DNA of 64,000 nt from Lasioglossum baleicum (GCF_051020765.1 NW_027469601.1:1-64000); one strand, 5' to 3'; numbered from the stretch's first letter, positions 49,462 through 62,593 are shown. Notes: generated from the letters alone by a model not told the origin. Translations and numbers: made by a program.

Positions 49462-50007
49462 TTATGCGTTATGCGTTATGCGTTATGCGTTATGCGTTAT
49501 GCGTTATGCGTTATGCGTTATGCGTTATGCGTTATGCGTTATGCGTTATGCGTTATGCGTTATGCGTTATGCGTTATGCGTTATGCGTTATGCGTTATGC
49601 GTTATGCGTTATGCGTTATGCGTTATGCGTTATGCGTTATGCGTTATGCGTTATGCGTTATGCGTTATGCGTTATGCGTTATGCGTTATGCGTTATGCGT
49701 TATGCGTTATGCGTTATGCGTTATGCGTTATGCGTTATGCGTTATGCGTTATGCGTTATGCGTTATGCGTTATGCGTTATGCGTTATGCGTTATGCGTTA
49801 TGCGTTATGCGTTATGCGTTATGCGTTATGCGTTATGCGTTATGCGTTATGCGTTATGCGTTATGCGTTATGCGTTATGCGTTATGCGTTATGCGTTATG
49901 CGTTATGCGTTATGCGTTATGCGTTATGCGTTATGCGTTATGCGTTATGCGTTATGCGTTATGCGTTATGCGTTATGCGTTATGCGTTATGCGTTATGCG
50001 TTATGCG
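49462..50007 (+). repeat. Pure tract, 78 units
   Basis: Perfect consensus spacer. Nothing else is visible. Confidence 0.9.
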
Positions 50008-50812
50008 TTATGGGTTATGGGTTATGCGTTATGCGTTATGCGTTATGCGTAATGCGGTATGGGTTGTGCGTGTTGCGTTATCCGTTATCCGTTATGCGTT
50101 ATGCGTTATGCGTAATGCGTTATGCGTTATGCGTTATGCGTTATGAGTTATGCGGCATGGGTTATGCGTAATGCGTTATGCGTTATGCGTTATGCGTTAT
50201 GCGTTATGCGTTATGCGTTATGCGTTATGCGTTATGCGTTATGCGTTATGCGTTATGCGTTATGCGTTATGCGTTATGTGTTTTGCGTTATGTGTTATGC
50301 GTTATGGGTAATGCGTCATGCGTTATGCGTTATGGGTTATGCGTTATGCGTTATGCGTGATGCGTTATGCGTTATGCGTTATGCGTTATGCGATATGCGT
50401 TATGCGTTATGCGTTATGCGTTATGCGTTATGCGTTATGCGTTATGCGTTATGCGTTATGCGTTATGCGTTATGCGTTATGCGTTATGCGTTATGCGTTA
50501 TGGATTATGCGTAATGCATTATAAGTTATGCGTTATGCGTTATGCGTTATCGGCTTTGCGTTATGCGTCATGCGTTATGGGTTATGCGTTATCCTTTATG
50601 GATTATGCGTTATGCGTTATGCGTTATGCGTTATGCGTTATGCGTTATGCGTTAACGGCTTTGCGTTATGCGTCATGCGCTATGGGTTATGCGTTATCCG
50701 CTATGGATTATGCGTAATGCATTATAAGTTATGCGTTATGCGTTTTGCGTTATGTGTTATGCGTTATGCGTCATGCGTTATGCGTTATGCGTTATGCGTT
50801 ATGCGTTTTGCG
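50008..50812 (+). repeat. HOR unit, alpha subtype
   Basis: D 50008-50175, E 50274-50399, F 50498-50602, B2 50652-50777, A3T 50806. B2 is one unit short and lacks its C6G, so its tail differs from all other B2 copies. Confidence 0.92.
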
Positions 50813-51225
50813 TTATGCGTTATGCGTTATGCGTTATGCGTTATGCGTTATGCGTTATGCGTTATGCGTTATGCGTTATGCGTTATGCGTTATGCGTTAT
50901 GCGTTATGCGTTATGCGTTATGCGTTATGCGTTATGCGTTATGCGTTATGCGTTATGCGTTATGCGTTATGCGTTATGCGTTATGCGTTATGCGTTATGC
51001 GTTATGCGTTATGCGTTATGCGTTATGCGTTATGCGTTATGCGTTATGCGTTATGCGTTATGCGTTATGCGTTATGCGTTATGCGTTATGCGTTATGCGT
51101 TATGCGTTATGCGTTATGCGTTATGCGTTATGCGTTATGCGTTATGCGTTATGCGTTATGCGTTATGCGTTATGCGTTATGCGTTATGCGTTATGCGTTA
51201 TGCGTTATGCGTTATGCGTTATGCG
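50813..51225 (+). repeat. Pure tract, 59 units
   Basis: Perfect consensus spacer. Nothing else is visible. Confidence 0.9.
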
Positions 51226-51498
51226 TTATGAGTTATGCGGCATGGGTTATGCGTAATGCGTTATGCGTTATGCGTTATGCGTTATGCGTTATGCGTTATG
51301 GGTTATGGGTTATGCGTTATGCGTTATGCGTTATGCGTAATGCGGTATGGGTTGTGCGTGTTGCGTTATCCGTTATCCGTTATGCGTTATGCGTTATGCG
51401 TTATGCGTTATGCGTTATGCGTTATGCGTTATGCGTTATGCGTTATGCGTTATGCGTTATGCGTTATGCGTTATGCGTTATGCGTTATGCGTTATGCT
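51226..51498 (+). repeat. Circularly permuted D: tail before head
   Basis: The D tail (C6A, wt, T1G+T2C+C6G, wt, T2A) is at 51226-51260 and the D head at 51296-51379, the reverse of the normal order. A lone G7T follows at 51492. This is what remains when two tandem D units lose the start of the first and the end of the second. The same arrangement occurs at 54124 and 54530. Confidence 0.91.
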
Positions 51499-51687
51499 TT
51501 ATGCGTTATGCGTTATGCGTTATGCGTTATGCGTTATGCGTTATGCGTTATGCGTTATGCGTTATGCGTTATGCGTTATGCGTTATGCGTTATGCGTTAT
51601 GCGTTATGCGTTATGCGTTATGCGTTATGCGTTATGCGTTATGCGTTATGCGTTATGCGTTATGCGTTATGCGTTATGCGTTATGCG

Positions 51688-52499
51688 TTATGGGTTATGG
51701 GTTATGCGTTATGCGTTATGCGTTATGCGTTATGCGTTATGCGTAATGCGGTATGGGTTGTGCGTGTTGCGTTATCCGTTATCCGTTATCCGTTATGCGT
51801 TATGCGTTATGCGTAATGCGTTATGCGTTATGCGTTATGCGTTATGAGTTATGCGGCATGGGTTATGCGTAATGCGTTATGCGTTATGCGTTATGCGTTA
51901 TGCGTTATGCGTTATGCGTTATGCGTTATGCGTTATGCGTTATGCGTTATGCGTTATGCGTTATGCGTTATGCGTTATGCGTTATGCGTTATGTGTTTTG
52001 CGTTATGTGTTATGCGTTATGGGTAATGCGTCATGCGTTATGCGTTATGGGTTATGCGTTATGCGTTATGCGTGATGCGTTATGCGTTATGCGTTATGCG
52101 TTATGCGATTTGCGTTATGCGTTATGCGTTATGCGTTATGCGTTATGCGTTATGCGTTATGCGTTATGCGTTATGGATTATGCGTAATGCATTATAAGTT
52201 ATGCGTTATGCGTTATGCGTTATCGGCTTTGCGTTATGCGTCATGCGTTATGGGTTATGCGTTATCCTTTATGGATTATGCGTTATGCGTTATGTGTTAT
52301 GCGTTATGCGTTATGCGTTATGCGTTATGCGTTAACGGCTTTGCGTTATGCGTCATGCGCTATGGGTTATGCGTTATCCGCTATGGATTATGCGTAATGC
52401 ATTATAAGTTATGCGTTATGCGTTTTGCGTTATGTGTTATGCGTTATGGGTTATGCGTCATGCGTTATGCGTTATGCGTTATGCGTTATGCGTTTTGCG
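51688..52499 (+). repeat. HOR unit, beta subtype
   Basis: D 51688-51876 with triple G5C, E 51989-52114 ending in T1A+A3T, F 52171-52275, C6T 52290, B2 52332-52464, A3T 52493. Confidence 0.93.
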
Positions 52500-53143
52500 T
52501 TATGCGTTATGCGTTATGCGTTATGCGTTATGCGTTATGCGTTATGCGTTATGCGTTATGCGTTATGCGTTATGCGTTATGCGTTATGCGTTATGCGTTA
52601 TGCGTTATGCGTTATGCGTTATGCGTTATGCGTTATGCGTTATGCGTTATGCGTTATGCGTTATGCGTTATGCGTTATGCGTTATGCGTTATGCGTTATG
52701 CGTTATGCGTTATGCGTTATGCGTTATGCGTTATGCGTTATGCGTTATGCGTTATGCGTTATGCGTTATGCGTTATGCGTTATGCGTTATGCGTTATGCG
52801 TTATGCGTTATGCGTTATGCGTTATGCGTTATGCGTTATGCGTTATGCGTTATGCGTTATGCGTTATGCGTTATGCGTTATGCGTTATGCGTTATGCGTT
52901 ATGCGTTATGCGTTATGCGTTATGCGTTATGCGTTATGCGTTATGCGTTATGCGTTATGCGTTATGCGTTATGCGTTATGCGTTATGCGTTATGCGTTAT
53001 GCGTTATGCGTTATGCGTTATGCGTTATGCGTTATGCGTTATGCGTTATGCGTTATGCGTTATGCGTTATGCGTTATGCGTTATGCGTTATGCGTTATGC
53101 GTTATGCGTTATGCGTTATGCGTTATGCGTTATGCGTTATGCG
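52500..53143 (+). repeat. Pure tract, 92 units
   Basis: Second-longest perfect tract in the window (644 bp), between B2 and D. Nothing else is visible. Confidence 0.9.
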
Positions 53144-53962
53144 TTATGGGTTATGGGTTATGCGTTATGCGTTATGCGTTATGCGTAATGCGGTATGGGT
53201 TGTGCGTGTTGCGTTATCCGTTATCCGTTATGCGTTATGCGTTATGCGTAATGCGTTATGCGTTATGCGTTATGCGTTATGAGTTATGCGGCATGGGTTA
53301 TGCGTAATGCGTTATGCGTTATGCGTTATGCGTTATGCGTTATGCGTTATGCGTTATGCGTTATGCGTTATGCGTTATGCGTTATGCGTTATGCGTTATG
53401 CGTTATGTGTTTTGCGTTATGTGTTATGCGTTATGGGTAATGCGTCATGCGTTATGCGTTATGGGTTATGCGTTATGCGTTATGCGTGATGCGTTATGCG
53501 TTATGCGTTATGCGTTATGCGATATGCGTTATGCGTTATGCGTTATGCGTTATGCGTTATGCGTTATGCGTTATGCGTTATGCGTTATGCGTTATGCGTT
53601 ATGCGTTATGCGTTATGCGTTATGCGTTATGGATTATGCGTAATGCATTATAAGTTATGCGTTATGCGTTATGCGTTATCGGCTTTGCGTTATGCGTCAT
53701 GCGTTATGGGTTATGCGTTATCCTTTATGGATTATGCGTTATGCGTTATGCGTTATGCGTTATGCGTTATGCGTTATGCGTTATGCGTTATGCGTTAACG
53801 GCTTTGCGTTATGCGTCATGCGCTATGGGTTATGCGTTATCCGCTATGGATTATGCGTAATGCATTATAAGTTATGCGTTATGCGTTTTGCGTTATGTGT
53901 TATGCGTTATGGGTTATGCGTCATGCGTTATGCGTTATGCGTTATGCGTTATGCGTTTTGCG
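53144..53962 (+). repeat. HOR unit, alpha subtype
   Basis: D 53144-53311, E 53403-53528, F 53627-53731, B2 53795-53927, A3T 53956. Confidence 0.93.
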
Positions 53963-54123
53963 TTATGCGTTATGCGTTATGCGTTATGCGTTATGCGTTA
54001 TGCGTTATGCGTTATGCGTTATGCGTTATGCGTTATGCGTTATGCGTTATGCGTTATGCGTTATGCGTTATGCGTTATGCGTTATGCGTTATGCGTTATG
54101 CGTTATGCGTTATGCGTTATGCG

Positions 54124-54809
54124 TTATGAGTTATGCGGCATGGGTTATGCGTAATGCGTTATGCGTTATGCGTTATGCGTTATGCGTTATGCGTTATGGG
54201 TTATGGGTTATGCGTTATGCGTTATGCGTTATGCGTAATGCGGTATGGGTTGTGCGTGTTGCGTTATCCGTTATCCGTTATGCGTTATGCGTTATGCGTT
54301 ATGCGTTATGCGTTATGCGTTATGCGTTATGCGTTATGCGTTATGCGTTATGCGTTATGCGTTATGCGTTATGCGTTATGCGTTATGCGTTATGCGTTAT
54401 GCGTTATGCGTTATGCGTTATGCGTTATGCGTTATGCGTTATGCGTTATGCGTTATGCGTTATGCGTTATGCGTTATGCGTTATGCGTTATGCGTTATGC
54501 GTTATGCGTTATGCGTTATGCGTTATGCGTTATGAGTTATGCGGCATGGGTTATGCGTAATGCGTTATGCGTTATGCGTTATGCGTTATGCGTTATGCGT
54601 TATGGGTTATGGGTTATGCGTTATGCGTTATGCGTTATGCGTAATGCGGTATGGGTTGTGCGTGTTGCGTTATCCGTTATCCGTTATGCGTTATGCGTTA
54701 TGCGTTATGCGTTATGCGTTATGCGTTATGCGTTATGCGTTATGCGTTATGCGTTATGCGTTATGCGTTATGCGTTATGCGTTATGCGTTATGCGTTATG
54801 CGTTATGCT
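54124..54809 (+). repeat. Two circularly permuted D modules
   Basis: D tail then head at 54124-54277, and again at 54530-54683, 406 bp (58 units) apart, with pure units between. G7T at 54803 follows the second. The second copy plus the G7T matches 51226-51498 at an offset of 3,304-3,311 bp. Confidence 0.91.
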
Positions 54810-54928
54810 TTATGCGTTATGCGTTATGCGTTATGCGTTATGCGTTATGCGTTATGCGTTATGCGTTATGCGTTATGCGTTATGCGTTATGCGTTATGCG
54901 TTATGCGTTATGCGTTATGCGTTATGCG

Positions 54929-54935
54929 TTAAGCG
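54929..54935 (+). repeat. Lone T4A unit
   Basis: Single T4A substitution within otherwise pure units, 70 bp before the next D. T4A is otherwise always part of G, H, J or short-D modules in this half of the window. Confidence 0.85.
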
Positions 54936-54998
54936 TTATGCGTTATGCGTTATGCGTTATGCGTTATGCGTTATGCGTTATGCGTTATGCGTTATGCG

Positions 54999-55803
54999 TT
55001 ATGGGTTATGGGTTATGCGTTATGCGTTATGCGTTATGCGTTATGCGTAATGCGGTATGGGTTGTGCGTGTTGCGTTATCCGTTATCCGTTATCCGTTAT
55101 GCGTTATGCGTTATGCGTAATGCGTTATGCGTTATGCGTTATGCGTTATGAGTTATGCGGCATGGGTTATGCGTAATGCGTTATGCGTTATGCGTTATGC
55201 GTTATGCGTTATGCGTTATGCGTTATGCGTTATGCGTTATGCGTTATGCGTTATGCGTTATGCGTTATGCGTTATGCGTTATGCGTTATGCGTTATGTGT
55301 TTTGCGTTATGTGTTATGCGTTATGGGTAATGCGTCATGCGTTATGCGTTATGGGTTATGCGTTATGCGTTATGCGTGATGCGTTATGCGTTATGCGTTA
55401 TGCGTTATGCGATTTGCGTTATGCGTTATGCGTTATGCGTTATGCGTTATGCGTTATGCGTTATGCGTTATGCGTTATGGATTATGCGTAATGCATTATA
55501 AGTTATGCGTTATGCGTTATGCGTTATCGGCTTTGCGTTATGCGTCATGCGTTATGGGTTATGCGTTATCCTTTATGGATTATGCGTTATGCGTTATGTG
55601 TTATGCGTTATGCGTTATGCGTTATGCGTTATGCGTTAACGGCTTTGCGTTATGCGTCATGCGCTATGGGTTATGCGTTATCCGCTATGGATTATGCGTA
55701 ATGCATTATAAGTTATGCGTTATGCGTTTTGCGTTATGTGTTATGCGTTATGGGTTATGCGTCATGCGTTATGCGTTATGCGTTATGCGTTATGCGTTTT
55801 GCG
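54999..55803 (+). repeat. HOR unit, beta subtype
   Basis: D 54999-55180 with triple G5C, E 55293-55418 ending in T1A+A3T, F 55475-55579, C6T 55594, B2 55636-55768, A3T 55797. Sister of 51688-52499. Confidence 0.93.
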
Positions 55804-56370
55804 TTATGCGTTATGCGTTATGCGTTATGCGTTATGCGTTATGCGTTATGCGTTATGCGTTATGCGTTATGCGTTATGCGTTATGCGTTATGCGTTATGC
55901 GTTATGCGTTATGCGTTATGCGTTATGCGTTATGCGTTATGCGTTATGCGTTATGCGTTATGCGTTATGCGTTATGCGTTATGCGTTATGCGTTATGCGT
56001 TATGCGTTATGCGTTATGCGTTATGCGTTATGCGTTATGCGTTATGCGTTATGCGTTATGCGTTATGCGTTATGCGTTATGCGTTATGCGTTATGCGTTA
56101 TGCGTTATGCGTTATGCGTTATGCGTTATGCGTTATGCGTTATGCGTTATGCGTTATGCGTTATGCGTTATGCGTTATGCGTTATGCGTTATGCGTTATG
56201 CGTTATGCGTTATGCGTTATGCGTTATGCGTTATGCGTTATGCGTTATGCGTTATGCGTTATGCGTTATGCGTTATGCGTTATGCGTTATGCGTTATGCG
56301 TTATGCGTTATGCGTTATGCGTTATGCGTTATGCGTTATGCGTTATGCGTTATGCGTTATGCGTTATGCG
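55804..56370 (+). repeat. Pure tract, 81 units
   Basis: Perfect consensus spacer. Nothing else is visible. Confidence 0.9.
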
Positions 56371-57196
56371 TTATGGGTTATGGGTTATGCGTTATGCGTT
56401 ATGCGTTATGCGTAATGCGGTATGGGTTGTGCGTGTTGCGTTATCCGTTATCCGTTATGCGTTATGCGTTATGCGTAATGCGTTATGCGTTATGCGTTAT
56501 GCGTTATGAGTTATGCGGCATGGGTTATGCGTAATGCGTTATGCGTTATGCGTTATGCGTTATGCGTTATGCGTTATGCGTTATGCGTTATGCGTTATGC
56601 GTTATGCGTTATGCGTTATGCGTTATGCGTTATGTGTTTTGCGTTATGTGTTATGCGTTATGGGTAATGCGTCATGCGTTATGCGTTATGGGTTATGCGT
56701 TATGCGTTATGCGTGATGCGTTATGCGTTATGCGTTATGCGTTATGCGATATGCGTTATGCGTTATGCGTTATGCGTTATGCGTTATGCGTTATGCGTTA
56801 TGCGTTATGCGTTATGCGTTATGCGTTATGCGTTATGCGTTATGCGTTATGCGTTATGCGTTATGGATTATGCGTAATGCATTATAAGTTATGCGTTATG
56901 CGTTATGCGTTATCGGCTTTGCGTTATGCGTCATGCGTTATGGGTTATGCGTTATCCTTTATGGATTATGCGTTATGCGTTATGCGTTATGCGTTATGCG
57001 TTATGCGTTATGCGTTATGCGTTATGCGTTAACGGCTTTGCGTTATGCGTCATGCGCTATGGGTTATGCGTTATCCGCTATGGATTATGCGTAATGCATT
57101 ATAAGTTATGCGTTATGCGTTTTGCGTTATGTGTTATGCGTTATGGGTTATGCGTCATGCGTTATGCGTTATGCGTTATGCGTTATGCGTTTTGCG
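56371..57196 (+). repeat. HOR unit, alpha subtype
   Basis: D 56371-56538, E 56630-56755, F 56861-56965, B2 57029-57161, A3T 57190. Confidence 0.93.
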
Positions 57197-57693
57197 TTAT
57201 GCGTTATGCGTTATGCGTTATGCGTTATGCGTTATGCGTTATGCGTTATGCGTTATGCGTTATGCGTTATGCGTTATGCGTTATGCGTTATGCGTTATGC
57301 GTTATGCGTTATGCGTTATGCGTTATGCGTTATGCGTTATGCGTTATGCGTTATGCGTTATGCGTTATGCGTTATGCGTTATGCGTTATGCGTTATGCGT
57401 TATGCGTTATGCGTTATGCGTTATGCGTTATGCGTTATGCGTTATGCGTTATGCGTTATGCGTTATGCGTTATGCGTTATGCGTTATGCGTTATGCGTTA
57501 TGCGTTATGCGTTATGCGTTATGCGTTATGCGTTATGCGTTATGCGTTATGCGTTATGCGTTATGCGTTATGCGTTATGCGTTATGCGTTATGCGTTATG
57601 CGTTATGCGTTATGCGTTATGCGTTATGCGTTATGCGTTATGCGTTATGCGTTATGCGTTATGCGTTATGCGTTATGCGTTATGCGTTATGCG
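57197..57693 (+). repeat. Pure tract, 71 units
   Basis: Perfect consensus spacer. Nothing else is visible. Confidence 0.9.
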
Positions 57694-58071
57694 TTATGGG
57701 TTATGGGTTATGCGTTATGCGTTATGCGTTATGCGTAATGCGGTATGGGTTGTGCGTGTTGCGTTATCCGTTATCCGTTATGCGTTATGCGTTATGCGTA
57801 ATGCGTTATGCGTTATGCGTTATGCGTTATGAGTTATGCGGCATGGGTTATGCGTAATGCGTTATGCGTTATGCGTTATGCGTTATGCGTTATGCGTTAT
57901 GCGTTATGCGTTATGCGTTATGCGTTATGCGTTATGCGTTATGCGTTATGTGTTTTGCGTTATGTGTTATGCGTTATGGGTAATGCGTCATGCGTTATGC
58001 GTTATGGGTTATGCGTTATGCGTTATGCGTGATGCGTTATGCGTTATGCGTTATGCGTTATGCGATATGCG
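57694..58071 (+). repeat. Partial HOR unit: D-E only
   Basis: D 57694-57861 and E 57946-58071 with T2G at 58030. F and B2 are missing and the next D starts 85 bp later, so a deletion or unequal exchange removed the second half of this unit. Confidence 0.92.
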
Positions 58072-58155
58072 TTATGCGTTATGCGTTATGCGTTATGCGT
58101 TATGCGTTATGCGTTATGCGTTATGCGTTATGCGTTATGCGTTATGCGTTATGCG

Positions 58156-58967
58156 TTATGGGTTATGGGTTATGCGTTATGCGTTATGCGTTATGCGTAA
58201 TGCGGTATGGGTTGTGCGTGTTGCGTTATCCGTTATCCGTTATGCGTTATGCGTTATGCGTAATGCGTTATGCGTTATGCGTTATGCGTTATGAGTTATG
58301 CGGCATGGGTTATGCGTAATGCGTTATGCGTTATGCGTTATGCGTTATGCGTTATGCGTTATGCGTTATGCGTTATGCGTTATGCGTTATGCGTTATGCG
58401 TTATGCGTTATGCGTTATGTGTTTTGCGTTATGTGTTATGCGTTATGGGTAATGCGTCATGCGTTATGCGTTATGGGTTATGCGTTATGCGTTATGCGTG
58501 ATGCGTTATGCGTTATGCGTTATGCGTTATGCGATATGCGTTATGCGTTATGCGTTATGCGTTATGCGTTATGCGTTATGCGTTATGCGTTATGCGTTAT
58601 GCGTTATGCGTTATGCGTTATGCGTTATGCGTTATGGATTATGCGTAATGCATTATAAGTTATGCGTTATGCGTTATGCGTTATCGGCTTTGCGTTATGC
58701 GTCATGCGTTATGGGTTATGCGTTATCCTTTATGGATTATGCGTTATGCGTTATGCGTTATGCGTTATGCGTTATGCGTTATGCGTTATGCGTTATGCGT
58801 TAACGGCTTTGCGTTATGCGTCATGCGCTATGGGTTATGCGTTATCCGCTATGGATTATGCGTAATGCATTATAAGTTATGCGTTATGCGTTTTGCGTTA
58901 TGTGTTATGCGTTATGGGTTATGCGTCATGCGTTATGCGTTATGCGTTATGCGTTATGCGTTTTGCG
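58156..58967 (+). repeat. HOR unit, alpha subtype
   Basis: D 58156-58323, E 58415-58540, F 58632-58736, B2 58800-58932, A3T 58961. Confidence 0.93.
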
Positions 58968-59275
58968 TTATGCGTTATGCGTTATGCGTTATGCGTTATG
59001 CGTTATGCGTTATGCGTTATGCGTTATGCGTTATGCGTTATGCGTTATGCGTTATGCGTTATGCGTTATGCGTTATGCGTTATGCGTTATGCGTTATGCG
59101 TTATGCGTTATGCGTTATGCGTTATGCGTTATGCGTTATGCGTTATGCGTTATGCGTTATGCGTTATGCGTTATGCGTTATGCGTTATGCGTTATGCGTT
59201 ATGCGTTATGCGTTATGCGTTATGCGTTATGCGTTATGCGTTATGCGTTATGCGTTATGCGTTATGCGTTATGCG
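58968..59275 (+). repeat. Pure tract, 44 units
   Basis: Perfect consensus spacer between B2 and L. Nothing else is visible. Confidence 0.9.
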
Positions 59276-59849
59276 GTATGGGTTGTGCGTTGTGCGTTAT
59301 CCGTTATCCGTTATGCGTTATGCGTTATGCGTTATGCGTAATGCGTTATCGGCATTGAGTTATGCGTTATGGGTTATGCGTTATGGGTTATGCGTTATCC
59401 GTTATGGATTATGCGTTATGCATTATGCGTAATGCGTAATGCGGTATGGGTTGTGCGTTGTGCGTTATCCGTTATGCGTTATGCGTTATGCGTTATGCGT
59501 TATGCGTTATGCGTAATGCGTTATGCGTTATGCGTTATGCGTTATGCGTAATGCGGTATGCGTTATGCGTTATGCGTTATGCGTTATGAGTTATGCGTCA
59601 TGGGTTATGCGTAATGCGTTATGCGTTATGAGTTATGCGTTATGCGTTATGCGATATGCGCTATGTGTTATGCGTTATGCGTTATCGGCTTTGCGTTATG
59701 CGTTATGGGTTATGCGTTATCCGTTATTTATTATGCGTTATGCGTTATGCGTTATGCGTTATGCGTTATGCGTTATGCGTTATGCGTTATGCGATATGCG
59801 TTATGCGTCATGCGTTATGCGTTATGCGTTATGCGTTATGCGTTTTGCG
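59276..59849 (+). repeat. L plus M, most diverged cluster, copy 1
   Basis: L 59276-59520 is followed by M: T2A and T1G at 59549-59562, C6A 59584, T2C+C6G 59598, T2A 59612, C6A 59626, T1A 59654, T1C+C6T 59661, G5C+C6G and T1C+A3T at 59682-59695, C6G 59703, G5C 59717, a C6T+G5T+G7A unit at 59724, T1A 59794, T2C 59808 and A3T 59843. M looks like an old, diverged D-E-F series in miniature. Confidence 0.9.
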
Positions 59850-60129
59850 TTATGCGTTATGCGTTATGCGTTATGCGTTATGCGTTATGCGTTATGCGTT
59901 ATGCGTTATGCGTTATGCGTTATGCGTTATGCGTTATGCGTTATGCGTTATGCGTTATGCGTTATGCGTTATGCGTTATGCGTTATGCGTTATGCGTTAT
60001 GCGTTATGCGTTATGCGTTATGCGTTATGCGTTATGCGTTATGCGTTATGCGTTATGCGTTATGCGTTATGCGTTATGCGTTATGCGTTATGCGTTATGC
60101 GTTATGCGTTATGCGTTATGCGTTATGCG
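59850..60129 (+). repeat. Pure tract, 40 units
   Basis: Perfect consensus units. The corresponding tract at 63112-63391 is also exactly 40 units long. Confidence 0.9.
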
Positions 60130-60612
60130 TTATGGGTTATGCGTTATGCGTTATGCGTGATGCGTTATGCGTTATGCGTTATGCGTTATGCGGTATGCGT
60201 TATGCGTTATGCGTTATGCGTTATGCGTTATGCGTTATGCGTTATGCGTTATGCGTTATGCGTTATGCGTTATGGATTATGCGTAATGCATTATAAGTTA
60301 TGCGTTATGCGTTATGCGTTATCGGCTTTGCGTTATGCGTCATGCGTTATGGGTTATGCGTTATCCTTTATGGATTATGCGTTATGCGTTATGCGTTATG
60401 CGTTATGCGTTATGCGTTATGCGTTATGCGTTATGCGTTATGCGTTAACGGCTTTGCGTTATGCGTCATGCGCTATGGGTTATGCGTTATCCGCTATGGA
60501 TTATGCGTAATGCATTATAAGTTATGCGTTATGCGTTTTGCGTTATGTGTTATGCGTTATGGGTTATGCGTCATGCGTTATGCGTTATGCGTTATGCGTT
60601 ATGCGTTTTGCG
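60130..60612 (+). repeat. E tail, F and B2
   Basis: C6G 60130, T2G 60158 and T1G 60193 form an E tail in which T1A is replaced by T1G. F is 60270-60374, B2 60445-60577, A3T 60606. The T1G form recurs only at 63455. Confidence 0.92.
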
Positions 60613-60738
60613 TTATGCGTTATGCGTTATGCGTTATGCGTTATGCGTTATGCGTTATGCGTTATGCGTTATGCGTTATGCGTTATGCGTTATGCGTTAT
60701 GCGTTATGCGTTATGCGTTATGCGTTATGCGTTATGCG

Positions 60739-61067
60739 TTATGGATTATGCGTAATGCATTATAAGTTATGCGTTATGCGTTATGCGTTATCGGCTTTGC
60801 GTTATGCGTCATGCGTTATGGGTTATGCGTTATCCTTTATGGATTATGCGTTATGCGTTATGCGTTATGCGTTATGCGTTATGCGTTATGCGTTATGCGT
60901 TAACGGCTTTGCGTTATGCGTCATGCGCTATGGGTTATGCGTTATCCGCTATGGATTATGCGTAATGCATTATAAGTTATGCGTTATGCGTTTTGCGTTA
61001 TGTGTTATGCGTTATGGGTTATGCGTCATGCGTTATGCGTTATGCGTTATGCGTTATGCGTTTTGCG
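60739..61067 (+). repeat. F-B2 pair without D or E
   Basis: F 60739-60843, B2 60900-61032, A3T 61061. It follows the previous B2 at a spacing of only 455 bp (65 units), the shortest in the HOR zone, because D and E are absent. Confidence 0.92.
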
Positions 61068-61627
61068 TTATGCGTTATGCGTTATGCGTTATGCGTTATG
61101 CGTTATGCGTTATGCGTTATGCGTTATGCGTTATGCGTTATGCGTTATGCGTTATGCGTTATGCGTTATGCGTTATGCGTTATGCGTTATGCGTTATGCG
61201 TTATGCGTTATGCGTTATGCGTTATGCGTTATGCGTTATGCGTTATGCGTTATGCGTTATGCGTTATGCGTTATGCGTTATGCGTTATGCGTTATGCGTT
61301 ATGCGTTATGCGTTATGCGTTATGCGTTATGCGTTATGCGTTATGCGTTATGCGTTATGCGTTATGCGTTATGCGTTATGCGTTATGCGTTATGCGTTAT
61401 GCGTTATGCGTTATGCGTTATGCGTTATGCGTTATGCGTTATGCGTTATGCGTTATGCGTTATGCGTTATGCGTTATGCGTTATGCGTTATGCGTTATGC
61501 GTTATGCGTTATGCGTTATGCGTTATGCGTTATGCGTTATGCGTTATGCGTTATGCGTTATGCGTTATGCGTTATGCGTTATGCGTTATGCGTTATGCGT
61601 TATGCGTTATGCGTTATGCGTTATGCG
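61068..61627 (+). repeat. Pure tract, 80 units
   Basis: Perfect consensus spacer. Nothing else is visible. Confidence 0.9.
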
Positions 61628-62376
61628 TAATGCGGTATGGGTTGTGCGTGTTGCGTTATCCGTTATCCGTTATGCGTTATGCGTTATGCGTAATGCGTTA
61701 TGCGTTATGCGTTATGCGTTATGCGTTATGAGTTATGCGGCATGGGTTATGCGTAATGCGTTATGCGTTATGCGTTATGCGTTATGCGTTATGCGTTATG
61801 CGTTATGCGTTATGCGTTATGCGTTATGCGTTATGCGTTATGCGTTATGTGTTTTGCGTTATGTGTTATGCGTTATGGGTAATGCGTCATGCGTTATGCG
61901 TTATGGGTTATGCGTTATGCGTTATGCGTTATGCGTTATGCGTTATGCGATATGCGTTATGCGTTATGCGTTATGCGTTATGCGTTATGCGTTATGCGTT
62001 ATGCGTTATGCGTTATGCGTTATGCGTTATGCGTTATGCGTTATGGATTATGCGTAATGCATTATAAGTTATGCGTTATGCGTTATGCGTTATCGGCTTT
62101 GCGTTATGCGTCATGCGTTATGGGTTATGCGTTATCCTTTATGGATTATGCGTTATGCGTTATGCGTTATGCGTTATGCGTTATGCGTTATGCGTTATGC
62201 GTTATGCGTTAACGGCTTTGCGTTATGCGTCATGCGCTATGGGTTATGCGTTATCCGCTATGGATTATGCGTAATGCATTATAAGTTATGCGTTATGCGT
62301 TTTGCGTTATGTGTTATGCGTTATGGGTTATGCGTCATGCGTTATGCGTTATGCGTTATGCGTTATGCGTTTTGCG
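61628..62376 (+). repeat. HOR unit with reduced D and E
   Basis: D 61628-61760 lacks the C6G pair; E 61845-61956 lacks T2G and is two units shorter; F 62041-62145; B2 62209-62341; A3T 62370. Confidence 0.92.
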
Positions 62377-62593
62377 TTATGCGTTATGCGTTATGCGTTA
62401 TGCGTTATGCGTTATGCGTTATGCGTTATGCGTTATGCGTTATGCGTTATGCGTTATGCGTTATGCGTTATGCGTTATGCGTTATGCGTTATGCGTTATG
62501 CGTTATGCGTTATGCGTTATGCGTTATGCGTTATGCGTTATGCGTTATGCGTTATGCGTTATGCGTTATGCGTTATGCGTTATGCGTTATGCG

